This document shows, in pieces, positions 21,101 to 34,100 of a DNA stretch of 64,000 nucleotides. Source of the DNA: Branchiostoma floridae (taxonomy: Eukaryota > Chordata > Leptocardii > Amphioxiformes > Branchiostomatidae); NCBI RefSeq assembly GCF_000003815.2, contig NC_049981.1, positions 19,610,559 through 19,674,558 of the forward strand, read 5' to 3'. The notes under the pieces were generated by a model that was given only the letters and a program-made list of their open reading frames with translations, made no database searches and was not told the origin of the DNA. Positions within the stretch are counted from its first letter, which is position 1. The number at the start of each line of letters is the position of its first letter. Position numbers and translations under genes: made by a program.

Positions 21101-24100
21101 GCAATTCACAAGTTTATAGAGACAATGACAGTGTAAATGCAGGTTATTTCATGCAAAATAACCTGGGGAAAACATCATAAATTCAAAATTGGTGGAGAAG
21201 GGGTGCGTACTTTATATGAGTTTTTCCATTTTACCTTTCAGTCCCAAAGATCTGTCTAAGACTTGTCCAAAATCAGTGGTGCGTACTTTAATTGGGGTGC
21301 GTACTTTATTCGAGAATATACGGTACCTGTACCTGAACAATTATGGTCAATTATCTGTAAGTTATGCATGTCTTTCTAATGCTAAAATCTCATCTTTGTA
21401 TGAGAATTTACATATTTGAGTCTCAAGTCTAAGTTTTCTCAATCGCGAAGTGGTAGGTCAATAGAATTGCCATCTTTGAGACAGAATCTTTAGTCTTTAG
21501 TTTTTTTTAGGTACAGGTACAGGTACAAAGGATGACTGAAATGAACAGGTACTGGACCTGTACCATAACCATCTACAGTACAGGTACAGGGTTCATACAG
21601 ATCACCTGCATACTGACTGAGGTAGTGATTATGTCCATGGTATTTGCTTGACCTAATTAGTACTAGTAGTACCTGGTAACTGAAAAACAAATTAAACAGC
21701 AATGCAAATGAAAACTCCAATCCTTGATGGTAAACAATTGAAAAGGTCACCACCTTGTCTTGTCATCACAACACTATATTCTGTCTCATTTTGTTCTATT
21801 GACCTACAAACTAGCTAACTAGAACATTCATCCCTTCCGTATTTGGAAGTACACCTCCGCTGCTATTGTACTCCCGCTACCACAGTGTATCTGGTTTCCC
21901 TGAGCCGCACTTAACCGGTTTGAATGCAGGCCAGTCTATAGCAGGTTGTTACACATAAGCTCCGGGTGTGTGGAAGTATCCTGCAATTGTCAGCTGATTT
22001 TGTCTGCAGCATTTGGTGTTTCACCATGCTCCGTTCCCTCTTGAGGTTCAAACATTTGGCTCGGTGAGTGCAGCGTACTTGTTAACTGGTTCTGTTGATC
22101 TTACAGCAGCTGTTTACTTTCGAGTTTGCTAAGTTGGTGCTACATCTTACTGTTGTAACTGGGCTTTATACCTTACTTTTAAAACATCCAAAAGAACCAA
22201 AACTGCTTTAGACTGAGGGGTAATGAAACAAATGATGTGAAAATGAAAGGAAAACTTAATATCTGTTGCTACACTGACCTATTTAACGTTGCCTTTAAAG
22301 CTGAAGTCTATACATTTCTAGTTTACATTGCAGTGTAAGTAACACCGAGTGGCTGACGTAATGTGACAGTGAATACCTTAATAAGGGCTGTGTCCAGCTT
22401 TAAATATTTTCCCATCTCACTCATTGTTTGGGAGCCTATGTTGTTGAATCTATCATTTTTAAGCTCATGAAAATACATGTCAATCAAGTCTGATGTCTTG
22501 AAGTCCCAATTTCTTTGACACTCAGGGTAAAAGTTTTGTTTGTCCCAACAAGCAAATTTTCAAACAGTTTAACTAGAAGTAGAACAGAAGAACAGATTCT
22601 GGAGACAGCCTTGGGCTGAATCAGGTAAAAGTTAGCTGAGTGAAAAACATAGTTGTGATACTTTTTGAGATTCGCAATCTACTATTACTCCAAATGTTTC
22701 TTTATGATTTATGCACAGGTGACGTGTTTGACAGATGCCACTAGTTTCATCAAACTGTCAGTTGTGTGCAAAACTAGCTATTATTTTTTACATTGTCACC
22801 TAGGCATCTATAGCAATTACACGAATAATTGTTGGTTGTAGTTACTAGTAATCAATGTTCAACGAGGTTAGAGTCCAAGGGACCAAGGTAGTTAGTTGTC
22901 AACAATCACTCCTATGATCAGGTTACCTTAGAAGAAAGGGGAGAAGAGGGTATGCTGAGGGCATGGCCTGAATTGACCAATAGGAGCTTTTGTTGTGAAC
23001 CATGGTTTTGTTCAGTGGGTGCTTTAAACTAACCCCTGACCCTAACGGTCTCGCTTCCTTTCATTTCATTGGACAAAGGCTACAAGTCAGACCAACAGTT
23101 TGTTTTATGCACACCGACCGTCAGAAGTGATCTAAACTTCATGTGAGCAGCGAAAACTGGCAACAATTCATGATGACTTGGCATTACATTGTATCATAAT
23201 TTTAGTTTGAGACTTCAGAGAGAATTTTATTTACATGGTAAATGTTTGTAGCTTTGTATTTTAAAGGTTACTGGAAATGTTAAAGTCTAAATGTAAAAGG
23301 AAGTATGTTCATTCAGTTTATATACAAAATATTGCTATACAGTATAACTTAATACATTAAGTATCAGTATTTTATTTCCTTGGTTCTCTGACATTTAAAT
23401 GTGAAAGTCTAGCAAGCAGACATCATAGAAGCAGAGGGCTGGGAGGAAAACTTGAATGTGACTGTATTTGCCGCATAATTTGTTCCCCAGGATTTGTTTT
23501 AAGTATGGTTTTCAGCTAAGCATATTTTTTTATTAACCTGAGAACCCAACATATCGAATTGTTGTGGCCTAAGTTTGATTGATTTCCCATCTCAGTAATT
23601 TGTGTTTGGTAGCCTTATACTATAGTAATAGCCAAACACTTTTAGCCATACGTTCCTTCTTACATCCCATCCCACAGTGCAAGAAAGTGTGCAAGTCAGC
23701 AGAGCTAATGATGTCAAATGCAGTTTGACCTTACTTTACAGCCATCCCACCTGACATTTAAAAATGGCATTTAGATGAGGATCATAGATCATGTAGGGTT
23801 GGAAACTGCAGATAAAGGTTTGGTAGGTGCTGGAGGTGTATCAGGGTCTCCTCTAGGCAAGGCTAAGCCATTATGGGCCCCGACTGTGTAGGGCAATGGA
23901 TCAGATGATTACATATTGACCTCAGGGCCCAGCTGTACTTGGTGTGGTTATCGGGGTATGTCTGATTGAGGAGATGGGAGAGGGGGAAAGTTAGTGGTTT
24001 GTGGAATTAGGATGGACTGAAGTCTCCGTAGCAGGTTCCACTGGCAGTGTTTTAACAATTCACCTTTACCAAGATTCCAAGAACATTAAAATAAAGCATG

Positions 24101-25101
24101 GATCGGAGGAACTAAGGTGCTTGGTAAGGAAAGAAGGGTATGGTAGAGTGTTGTTTCTTTGTCTGTGTGTTTGTGGACAGCATAACTTGAGTTATGTGGA
24201 TGGATCCTTATAATGTTTATTGTGCTGGTAAGGATGGGGAAAACGAAAGCCAAATTCAACAATGGGCCTTCTGGTGGCTTTCTGTGGTTCTGCAGGAGAA
24301 CTTTAGAGCTTTGATATTTGGTGTTTTGGACATACTATGGTTGGGATTTTAATTGATAGATTATAAGGTCTTGGGACAGAGAATAAGTGGTGTAGAGGTG
24401 GGCCCCCTAGCAGATTTTTTCATCATTTACTTGTACTCTTTACTTATTCATTGCTACATGTATTATAGCATTCTAATATCTGTTATTACTGCTGAGTAGA
24501 ATCTCTGAAAAACCCCTGAACAAATAACTGCCAGTGGGTGGCAGCCATGAGACCACAGAAGCAATCAGAAAACAGTATGAAACCAGCAAAGAGATTTTTA
24601 AAAATAGCAATCTCAAAATATTGCCTATGGACCCCCTATCTAGTAGTAAATCCTAGTAATCTAGGCTGAGAACTAAGGGAGCCACAATCAACAAATTCAT
24701 GAAGTTTGCACATCCCGCTTTAATCATTAATGGTCTCTCTAGTCCCCTAATCCTGAAATGAATAGCCAGCAATTCCTGATCTTATTTTTGCTGCACATTA
24801 ACCTTTAGAGTGCACAAGTATTGGTAAATCAACAGCAGGTATAATACATGGATGTGTACAGTGCCATGTATTTTGAGTTACCAGTTGGATGCCAAGCACC
24901 AGATGAGCATATATTTTAAAAGGGCAGATAGTTGATGGATTAAATCTGTTATGCTAGAACCTGTGCAGTTGAAACAGTATAAGCAGCAAATCATGGGCAG
25001 CAATGTTTCTGTGCCATAACCGGGCATAAGGTAGCCAGGTCATCTAGCTGTCAGGATGCCAAATCTTGGAGGTATAGCCTTGGGCCTATTTGTTTGTTTG
25101 T

Positions 25102-25144
<43 letters not shown>

Positions 25145-28100
25145 CGTGTGTGTGCATGTGGTACTGTGTGTCTACTAGTAGATGTGTGTTCCTAAAGCAA
25201 TAACTTACAAATGGATAGGTGTTGGGGACACACAGAACACGGACAATTTTGGGTGCCCTGGTCACTTTTCTTGGTACTGCAGCAAAATTTCCGTTGTTGT
25301 ATCTTTTCTTTTTGACTTGGGTCTTGATTTCTTATTACATTTTGATAAGAGCCATACCTTTTGTACTTCAAAGAACCCAATTCACTTATTCATAAAAGCA
25401 AGGATATAAATTGATCCCTTTTGACAGCGCATTTTAAGGCCTGGCATTTTCAGTTGTGCTTTGTGTTCTCATCCACATGGTTTTACTGCATGCGCCCCTA
25501 GGATTTAATCACATTCAATCTTAGCTAATAGCCACTAGAAATCGGAACTCTTTCTGGTTAGATTGAAATAGTGCAAATCCCATTTCTATGTCAGAGTCAG
25601 CTTACTGAAATGAAGAAGAGCCCATTTAGGTCAGGACCAGATAGTTTTGTTTCATCCAAATGGTGGAGAACCAATTTCTAGGGTATCAAAGTATAAGGCA
25701 ATAAATAGTGGTGCGTACCGGTTCGCCGAACCGGACTTGGACTTGCTATAACTTTCGGTTCAAGTCCGGTTAAAACCGGAACGTCAAAAACCGGTTTTCT
25801 GGAAAACCGGAAATCTCTTTCTTGTTGTATACTAGTATCATCTAAAAACAACGCTAGATGCCTATGTAACTTTTTAATCGCAGCCAACAGGCCAGAAAAT
25901 AACGTATTTCTGCGTATTGTCCTACCGCCATAAGCGGGCCAAGCACATGGTCGCGCCACGGGAACCTTCTTTCAAAATCCGGCAACGCGGCAAAAATGAC
26001 AGGTTGACTTTAGCAATATTACTCATGAAAATAAAGCATGTGGATTTGTTTATCTCCTGGTATGGGTTTTAAGTCCCATATCTTCTGAAAATGAAGAAAA
26101 TTTCCAAGATAAACAAGCTAAAACAAATCTCCGGCGCAGCGACATTTGCCGCTTGCCGGGATACTTCACTGAAACCATGGGTGAGTAGCTTGTTAAAAAG
26201 AAACACTGGCACGTTCTATTTTAGAAAAAGTTTTAAGTTTATGAACTTATTTTATACCTCCTGCATTTATCTTTGTAACGAATAAATTTAAAATTAATTT
26301 TACGGTTGAATGTAGAAGATAAAAACACCGCACGCATCATTTCTAGCCGCATTACAGTAGGCTATCCCATTGACCCCTATGACCTCGCAAGCGCCATTTT
26401 GAAATTTCGGCCGTCAAAAAACAAGCGGAAAATGTCGAATTTTGCCGTGATTTCCCGATAGTTTTTATTAAAAATCAATGTTTCTACACCTTTGAAAATG
26501 ATGCAGTCGTCTTAGGTAATATTTTGATAGCATGTGGCCCAGCGGCGGGTGCCGGATACGCAAAATGGGTCGCCTAGAGCAAGTCGCTTTATGCTTGTGT
26601 CTAACGTTAATTGGGAAAATTTAGCGACCGTAAAAAAACCGGACTTATAAGTCCGGACCTGAACCGGAATCTTTGGACTCGAGTCCGGACCTGAACCGGA
26701 ATGTGAGCTTCGGTACGCACCACTAGCAATAAACCTTGAAGTAGGTGGATTCAGGTCCTTAGAATCAGGTCCTTAAAATCCTTTGTATGTTGAAAACCCA
26801 GTTTCAGATAAAAGTTGAATTTACATTGGACAACCACTGAATTTCCCTAAAAAGCCTGTACTAGTTTGAAGGGTTTCTGGCTGGAGACAGATCAGAAACT
26901 ACTGGATACGTTAAAGCTATCTTTTTATAAGAACAAGGTTGTGCAGAAGAACATGGTGTAATCACAACATAAGGATAACAATGTAATCCTGGAGCAAGTA
27001 TGGATAAACCTGCTATAATTTATAAATGAACTGTTGCATGTGTGGCATCTGGCATGTGTACTAACCCCACCTCCTCCACCCAGACTGCAGACCAAGCCCA
27101 GCAATGGAGCTGCTAGTGTCTATCACATGGCAAACACTGAGGCTCTGCCAGAGTACAAGTAAGCACCGTTGCACTTCACTTAATCCTCCTTGGAATCCTA
27201 AGGAATCAACCTAGCATCTTGGAGGGAATGTTAAAGTTTAAACTCACAAGTATGATCACTAACTGTGCTAAGCTAGCAAGGCCAGTAATTGTAGATATAA
27301 TGTAAGACTTTTCTCCATTCTCCTCTTTTTATCTGGCTTCAAAAGAATCTATCTATACTTTGTTAGATGTTGAAATAGGAAGGGTATAAGTTTATCACAT
27401 TATGGTGTATCAAATTTCTAGTGTATTTCCAACCTATAGAGTGTTCATGTATAGATTGTTCTTAATGTTGATTGTCAATGATAGATTCATTTATCAATTG
27501 ATCCAGACACCAGGCCAAGATCATTGATGGGGTTGCCATGGCGAAGGAGATCCGTGAGGAGGTGAGGATGGAAGTGGACCAGTGGGTCGCTAAGGGACAC
27601 CGCGCTCCACACCTCAGTGTTGTCCTCGTAGGAGACAACCCTGCAAGCGCATCATATGTAAAGGCCAAAACAAAAGCTGCCAAAGGAGCTGGTAAGTCAA
27701 ATGTAATAATTTTCACTTCATGTCAGTATTCCTCTACTTCAAAAGCTTGGGAAGGTTGAGCCTATAGTATAATGGTACTAGTGCAATAGATTGGTAAAGA
27801 AAAACTGTCATATTTACTTGCCCGTATTACAAGTCAAGGTAAGGAAGTTAGATAGAGATATAATCTCCTATATAACCTCCTTGGTCAATGGTAAAACGGT
27901 AATCAAGCAGTCTTCCTGAGCTTAAGTGAAATATGATGCTTTTTCAACTAGCTAATGGTTGTGCAATATGGCTTCACCATGACTTGCATTTTGCCAACTA
28001 CACTGGGTCACCCCCATTCTCCTCGATAAGTATGTTGGGTTCTTTTACCCGCATCAGTTAGATGCTTGAGGTAACGCATAGAGCTCCCCCAGCTTTATGT

Positions 28101-31100
28101 CCCCCGTCGAGAGGACGATGCAGCGCTTTTCCAGTCATATTCAGACCAGGGTCACTGGCTCCTCAGAAATTTTTAAGTATAAAGCTTTATCATTGATGCA
28201 TATGCAGAAAGACAGAACATCTGACTGTCCTCTTCCCTTTTGTAGGTATCACCAGTGAAACCATCCTCAAACCAAGCTCTATAACAGAAGAGGAGCTGTT
28301 GGACCTGGTGGACAAGCTGAACAAAGACGACAGGGTGGATGGCCTCCTAGTCCAGCTACCGGTTCCTGATCACATGACAGAGAGAACCATCTGTAATGCG
28401 GTCTGTAGTTTCTATAATGTTATTAGTTAATCAGTATTTTGTGATGTTATCAGTGCATTTGCCACCATATTGTTGGCTATTTTTGCTCTTCAGTGATTCT
28501 TCAGTAATAAACACTCTTAAGTGTCCAAACAGAAGAATGTTCAAACTTTCTCCAAAAGACTGACTTGTCTGTTGGCACTACAGGTGGCACCTGAGAAAGA
28601 TGTGGACGGCTTCAATGTGGTGAATGTGGGGAGGTTTTGTCTGGACGAGCCTGCCTTCCTCCCAGCTACACCATATGGGGTCATGGAAATGATCAGGAGA
28701 ACAGGTAAAATTCACTTCATCTGAGTCATGTTATGATTTTCATCATGATATAGATAAAGAGATGGGCGACACAACTTTTTGTTAGATATTTAAACCCACA
28801 AATCCAGTCAAAAATTGATTTTGTAGCCAAATTGGCCACATGCCCTTTTGAAATCTTATAACAGGCAACACTGCATGGTCTGTGTGAGACAGTCTCATCT
28901 GTCTAGTCAAAGCTATCAGGGAGCCTTTATGTCAATGGGAGCATGATACATGTATGTACCTTTGTTTTGTCTCAGAAATGACATCGTCCCATTTGTTTCC
29001 CATTATGTTGTCCTTAAGTGTCATGGTGTTTAGTTGAAGGGTACATAGAATAGTCATCCATTCAATGACACCTTCTCCAGGGTAAATCAAACCTCAATCA
29101 TTGACCATCCAACTGTGAAGGAACTGTGATTTGAATTACTGAGTCCCTCTTTTGTGGACCAATCACAGATGTGGTCCTGTGATTTTGTTTGGCGGTCATC
29201 TCAATGTCAAAGAAGGATTGTAGGAGGCTTCAGGGCATGAATTAACAAGGTAGTTCCTGGGAATGCAATCAGAAAATTAGCAGTACTGCCAGAAGTGCTG
29301 ATTATATGTATGTGATTGAATTGAAAGGTTGCCTTGAATCATAATGTTTGCCTCAAGAAGCTGTTTTTTTTAAAGTTGGGATAGCTAAACTTCGAAGTTT
29401 AAAAACAGAATACCATTGGTTAAAACAGAAATTTGCGACAAAATAATGGTAATAGACAGAAATAGCAGTATCATTTCTGTTAGGTTGCCATGGTATACTG
29501 TTTGTTATGTTAAGAATGATATAAGTCCTCTCAGAAATCAGATTTTTCATCTTAATTAGAAATATTGTTGACAGATGATGTTGACTTAATGTTTCAATAC
29601 AAACCAAACAAACTTAATAACCAAGCTTGATCCTTAACTTTAAGTCACTGCAGCATCAACAGATCGTATCATATTTATCTTCACACAAACTGAGCAGGTT
29701 GCTTGGCCTGATAGCACAAGATATACGAGTCAAGGGACTGCCTTATCTTGTTTTTTCATCACTAAAGCTTATAACAAATTCTATGAGCTGCTACATCATC
29801 AGTTAATCACCCTTGGTCTTGTACAGGCATTGGAGGTTTCAGGAATGGTAAAGAGCTGATAAGGAGAAACAGGAAGCTGGTGTTCACAGTCTGTTTGTAG
29901 AAGCACTGTGGGGAATAGTACACATCACATTATTCTTTGTCAATTTTCCAGTTGGTTGGAGGTGATGTGAGGCATGATCCTGGTTTTTCACCCATGAAAA
30001 GAATATGCCATGTTGGGATTTACAATGAGAATAGAAAATAATAATTCTCCATTCATTACCTTTATTAAATGAAAGGCATGCAACTGTACCTGCCATCTCT
30101 TGTCTTGATGCATAATAAATGGATTTATCAAAGAATGAATGAAAGATTGATTGGTTTATTTGAAATACCTTTAACAGTCACATACTTACATAGCCTGGGT
30201 GCTATCCAATTTACTACCAGCACTCCTATACTCCCTTAAAAAATCGAGAGAGAAGTGTAGAAGCCCTGTTAGTAAATAGAAAGACAAGTCACAAGGTAAA
30301 TTACATACTTTTGTAAGTTACTTTAATCACTCAACTTTTACAGACTGAGCTGCCCTGGGCAGATGAAGAGTAAGTACATGTACATAGAAAACACAATATT
30401 GTGCTGTTAATGGTCTTTCTTTGTTTACTGCAAATTTAAAGTAACCAGCCTTATTTGTTTTGAACTTTGCAGGCATAGAAACCTTTGGGAAGAATGCTGT
30501 TGTGTGTGGCAGGTCGAAAAACGTGGGGATGCCCCTGGCCATGCTGCTACACACTGACAAGGAACATCATGAGATCTGTGGTAGGGAACTTTTCCCTTCA
30601 ACTTGTAGACTTACTTTCCAGTGTCAGATGTGCACACATGCTGGTACTTTTAGATAGATGTCAATATGTTTTTCACTACAAATTTGCATCAAGATGGAGC
30701 TTAATTACTTAAAGGTAATACCCTTCAGTGTGTGACTATGTTAATCATCATCTTGTTATACTTGCAGTGAAATATTCATTATTCATTTAAGAAATCTCAG
30801 TTACCTGTTTAATGCACATATTCTAGTAATTGAACAGACTGACACTTTGTACAATGTATACTACCCTCTGGCCAGTTTTGTCCAAAATCATGCTCCAAAC
30901 TTACAGCCCATACATAGAGCTACTTGTTACATCAGTACATTACAGTTACATCATGCACAGTTTTAGCAATACACCTTAAAACAGTCTTTAGAGACAAGCA
31001 GTGATGTTATATGTTTCTCTAAAACCTTGCATTGCTTACGGATTTGCTAGAACCTAGAGTGAACTTAAAATGCCATTTAAATGTGAAATATGTTTCAATT

Positions 31101-34100
31101 ACCACAGTATTAAAATGCCATTTTTGCTCTAGCGATGTGTTTGGATAATTAGACATTGAGAGATGGTGGGATTTCCAGGAAACATTATTTCTAATCCTTG
31201 AAGAAAAATGGAATATTCAAAAGGTATTCACCAGTATCACTTACTGCGATAATACCATGTCTTTGTAGACTTTGATTTCAGTGTAAGGAGTTAGAACCAC
31301 TATCTTGACACACAACATGGTGGTAGAAGACAGAAAAGGTACTTTTTAGCAACATAAAGTCTTATTTTACACACTAATGGATTGTAACGGGAGGTGCCCC
31401 AACACGGTACGCTTTTTCTTGCGCTCAAACTCATGGCGCTCCATCGCTAGTTGCCTGAGAGTGGTCAAAGTTTGATGACTGAATTTTTGTCTTTCGCCGC
31501 GCTTCCGCGGCGAAAGGCAATCAGACTGATATTAGATTGCTGTCCGTCTGTCCGTCCGTCCGTCCGGGTCGACCATGCCATACCGTGCTAGCGAGATATT
31601 CTACCCTGCAGATTCGATGGTATTGCCAAAGGCCATGCAAGTACTAGTATGTATGACATACGTATCGGCCTGCCATGAATGTGCAGCTTGGTTTATACAT
31701 GGCTTATTAGCAGGAATAAAGGACCTGCAATGTGCCCTGCACAACGTATTTGTAGACGTCTATTCAACCAAAGACCTCCGCGATTCAACTTGTACTATAT
31801 CTGCAAGGTAAAGAGAAAACATTTAAGGTATCTTTGCGTACGTGTATTCGATGGATATCAGTCACACTTCGTTTCTCTTAGTGAACGCGGCGCGTACGAA
31901 AGGGTCCAAACGTTGTGGTGTCTTTCCTCCCAGTAGGTAGGGGTAGGTCGGACCTTATGATTAGGCGGTCAAGAAACACTGGGCAAGTTCCAAGGACGTT
32001 ATCGTCCTTGGCAAGTTCAGAGGATAACAACGTTACAATGCCAGCAGTTGAAGGAAATCTTCATCTCACAATCTGTCACTACCACACGGCAATATTGCAA
32101 TGTAATTGTGGAATATAGCGTTTTTCGTGTGCGTAGAAATGAAAAAGAAATTTTCTTTGACACGGGTGGGCGCAAAGCATCATGGGGCAGCAAAGAAAGT
32201 AGATAGCGGGGAACCCCCTACAGCTGTAGGATCAACCAATCAGAGGTGCGTATTGCGATCACGTGCACGTCTTAGCTAGCTGCAAGCGTAAAAAATCCTG
32301 GAATTGGGCGGGCAGTCTTCAATCCCAGTGTCAAAGATATTTCCACGGCTTGCGGAGCTAGCGGCAATGCGAAAAAAATCCTCGGCTTGCGCTGAGGAAC
32401 TGGGCGGGCAGTCTTCAGTCCCAATGCCGTCGACTGGACAGCGGCAAGCACGTCGCTAGCTCGTGAAACACACAATGACGTAATTGCTGTTTGTTTTACT
32501 AGGGGTGAAACCGTCATTTCACCATGTTTCACTCTTTTGTCACGTAGGTGCAATATTTGCTTTCACCCTTCCATATTTACATGGGAACAATGCGAATCCG
32601 GGTGACACATTTTCACCGTGTTTCACCAACATTCACCCATTATGTGCCATTTTCACCGTACGCCGTGTCGTAATGATCAAGGAGGTTAAAAAGAGATGGT
32701 AGTTGCAATGGAAAGAGATCCTAAAATCTTCCTAAACTTCAACCTACACAAGAACAGCATCGGCTGTCCCGACATAGTCAGGAGAAAAGCAAGGTAAGGG
32801 GTGGACACAATAAACTATACAGCAAAATATGACTCTTAGCAAGGAGGTTAACCTCGTTGCTTTTAGTCCTTCTTTAACCTCCTTGCTTTTAGTCTTCAGA
32901 TGCGCCATATGCATGACGGGTAAAATGTTGATTTGTACCTGTTTTTACAGATTTCATGTTTTTAAGAAACTGACAAATGTCGTAAGTGTTGTCCAAAATT
33001 TAACATTATTTGGCGGATATCCACAGTATTTGTTGTAGCATTCTAAAGCTATGAAAACTTCATAACTAAATAAAATGATAACATGCTCTTGGCCACAAAA
33101 GAAGTGACCAACAGTAATTATATTGTCTGGCTATGTTACATTTGCTATTTGACCTGGAGTCCAAATTTCTGGAGAATCATTATTTGTTTGATTGTTTGGT
33201 TGTTTGGAGGTTTGGAGGTTTGGTTGTTGAACCTCATATTTAAAACAAGGAGAGTTTTCGGTTTTTACAGTGAGTAGGTTAGTTCCAGTGCCACAAAGCC
33301 TGTGTCTACATCGAACATGTGTCTAGTTGTAACATATTTTGATTACCCCACAACTCGCTCATTTTTGCATCCCCTTTCCTTACAGAGAGAGCATTAAGCA
33401 GGTAGCTAAGCTGTTGGTGCAGATCCATGCCTTGGACCACGCCCTGCAGGTCGCCAGAGAACACAGCCTCAAGGATCTCAAACAGATGGTTGTCGGGCGG
33501 TAGCACATGGTTACCACACAGGATACTATACATCCTTCAGAAACTTGGGAACATGGGCTTTCAAAAAACTTACCACCTGTAGCTTTTACACTGGTCAGCT
33601 TGTGGTCATCTCATATGGTAAAGGATATCTAGTCCATTGTATAGTAAGTCCTTTCATGAACTAGTGATATTGAGTAGCACAAACTTAGATGGGGGAGGGG
33701 AGGACCAGGTCGGATCAAAGAAATCTCCAATTGTTTCCATCTCATGTGAACTGGGTTGACAGACATGATGTAAGATTTTGGTGTAGAAATGGCAAGNNNN
33801 NNNNNNNNNNNNNNNNNNNNNNNNNNNNNNNNNNNNNNNNNNNNNNNNNNNNNNNNNNNNNNNNNNNNNNNNNNNNNNNNNNNNNNNNNNNNNNNNNNNN
33901 NNNNNNNNNNNNNNNNNNNNNNNNNNNNNNNNNNNNNNNNNNNNNNNNNNNNNNNNNNNNNNNNNNNNNNNNNNNNNNNNNNNNNNNNNNNNNNNNNNNN
34001 NNNNNNNNNNNNNNNNNNNNNNNNNNNNNNNNNNNNNNNNNNNNNNNNNNNNNNNNNNNNNNNNNNNNNNNNNNNNNNNNNNNNNNNNNNNNNNNNNNNN

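Larger units (their letters stand above)
15170..27083 (+). other. MTHFD2 intron 1 (11.9 kb)
   Basis: AT-rich. Contains candidate exon 1b, a GC-richer block at 19170-19390, a foldback at 20258-20358, a TA-flanked MITE at 20753-21323 within GTACAGGTAC-rich repeat DNA, a microsatellite at 25091-25160 and a hAT-like element at 25706-26725. I see no other coding exon. Confidence 0.65.
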
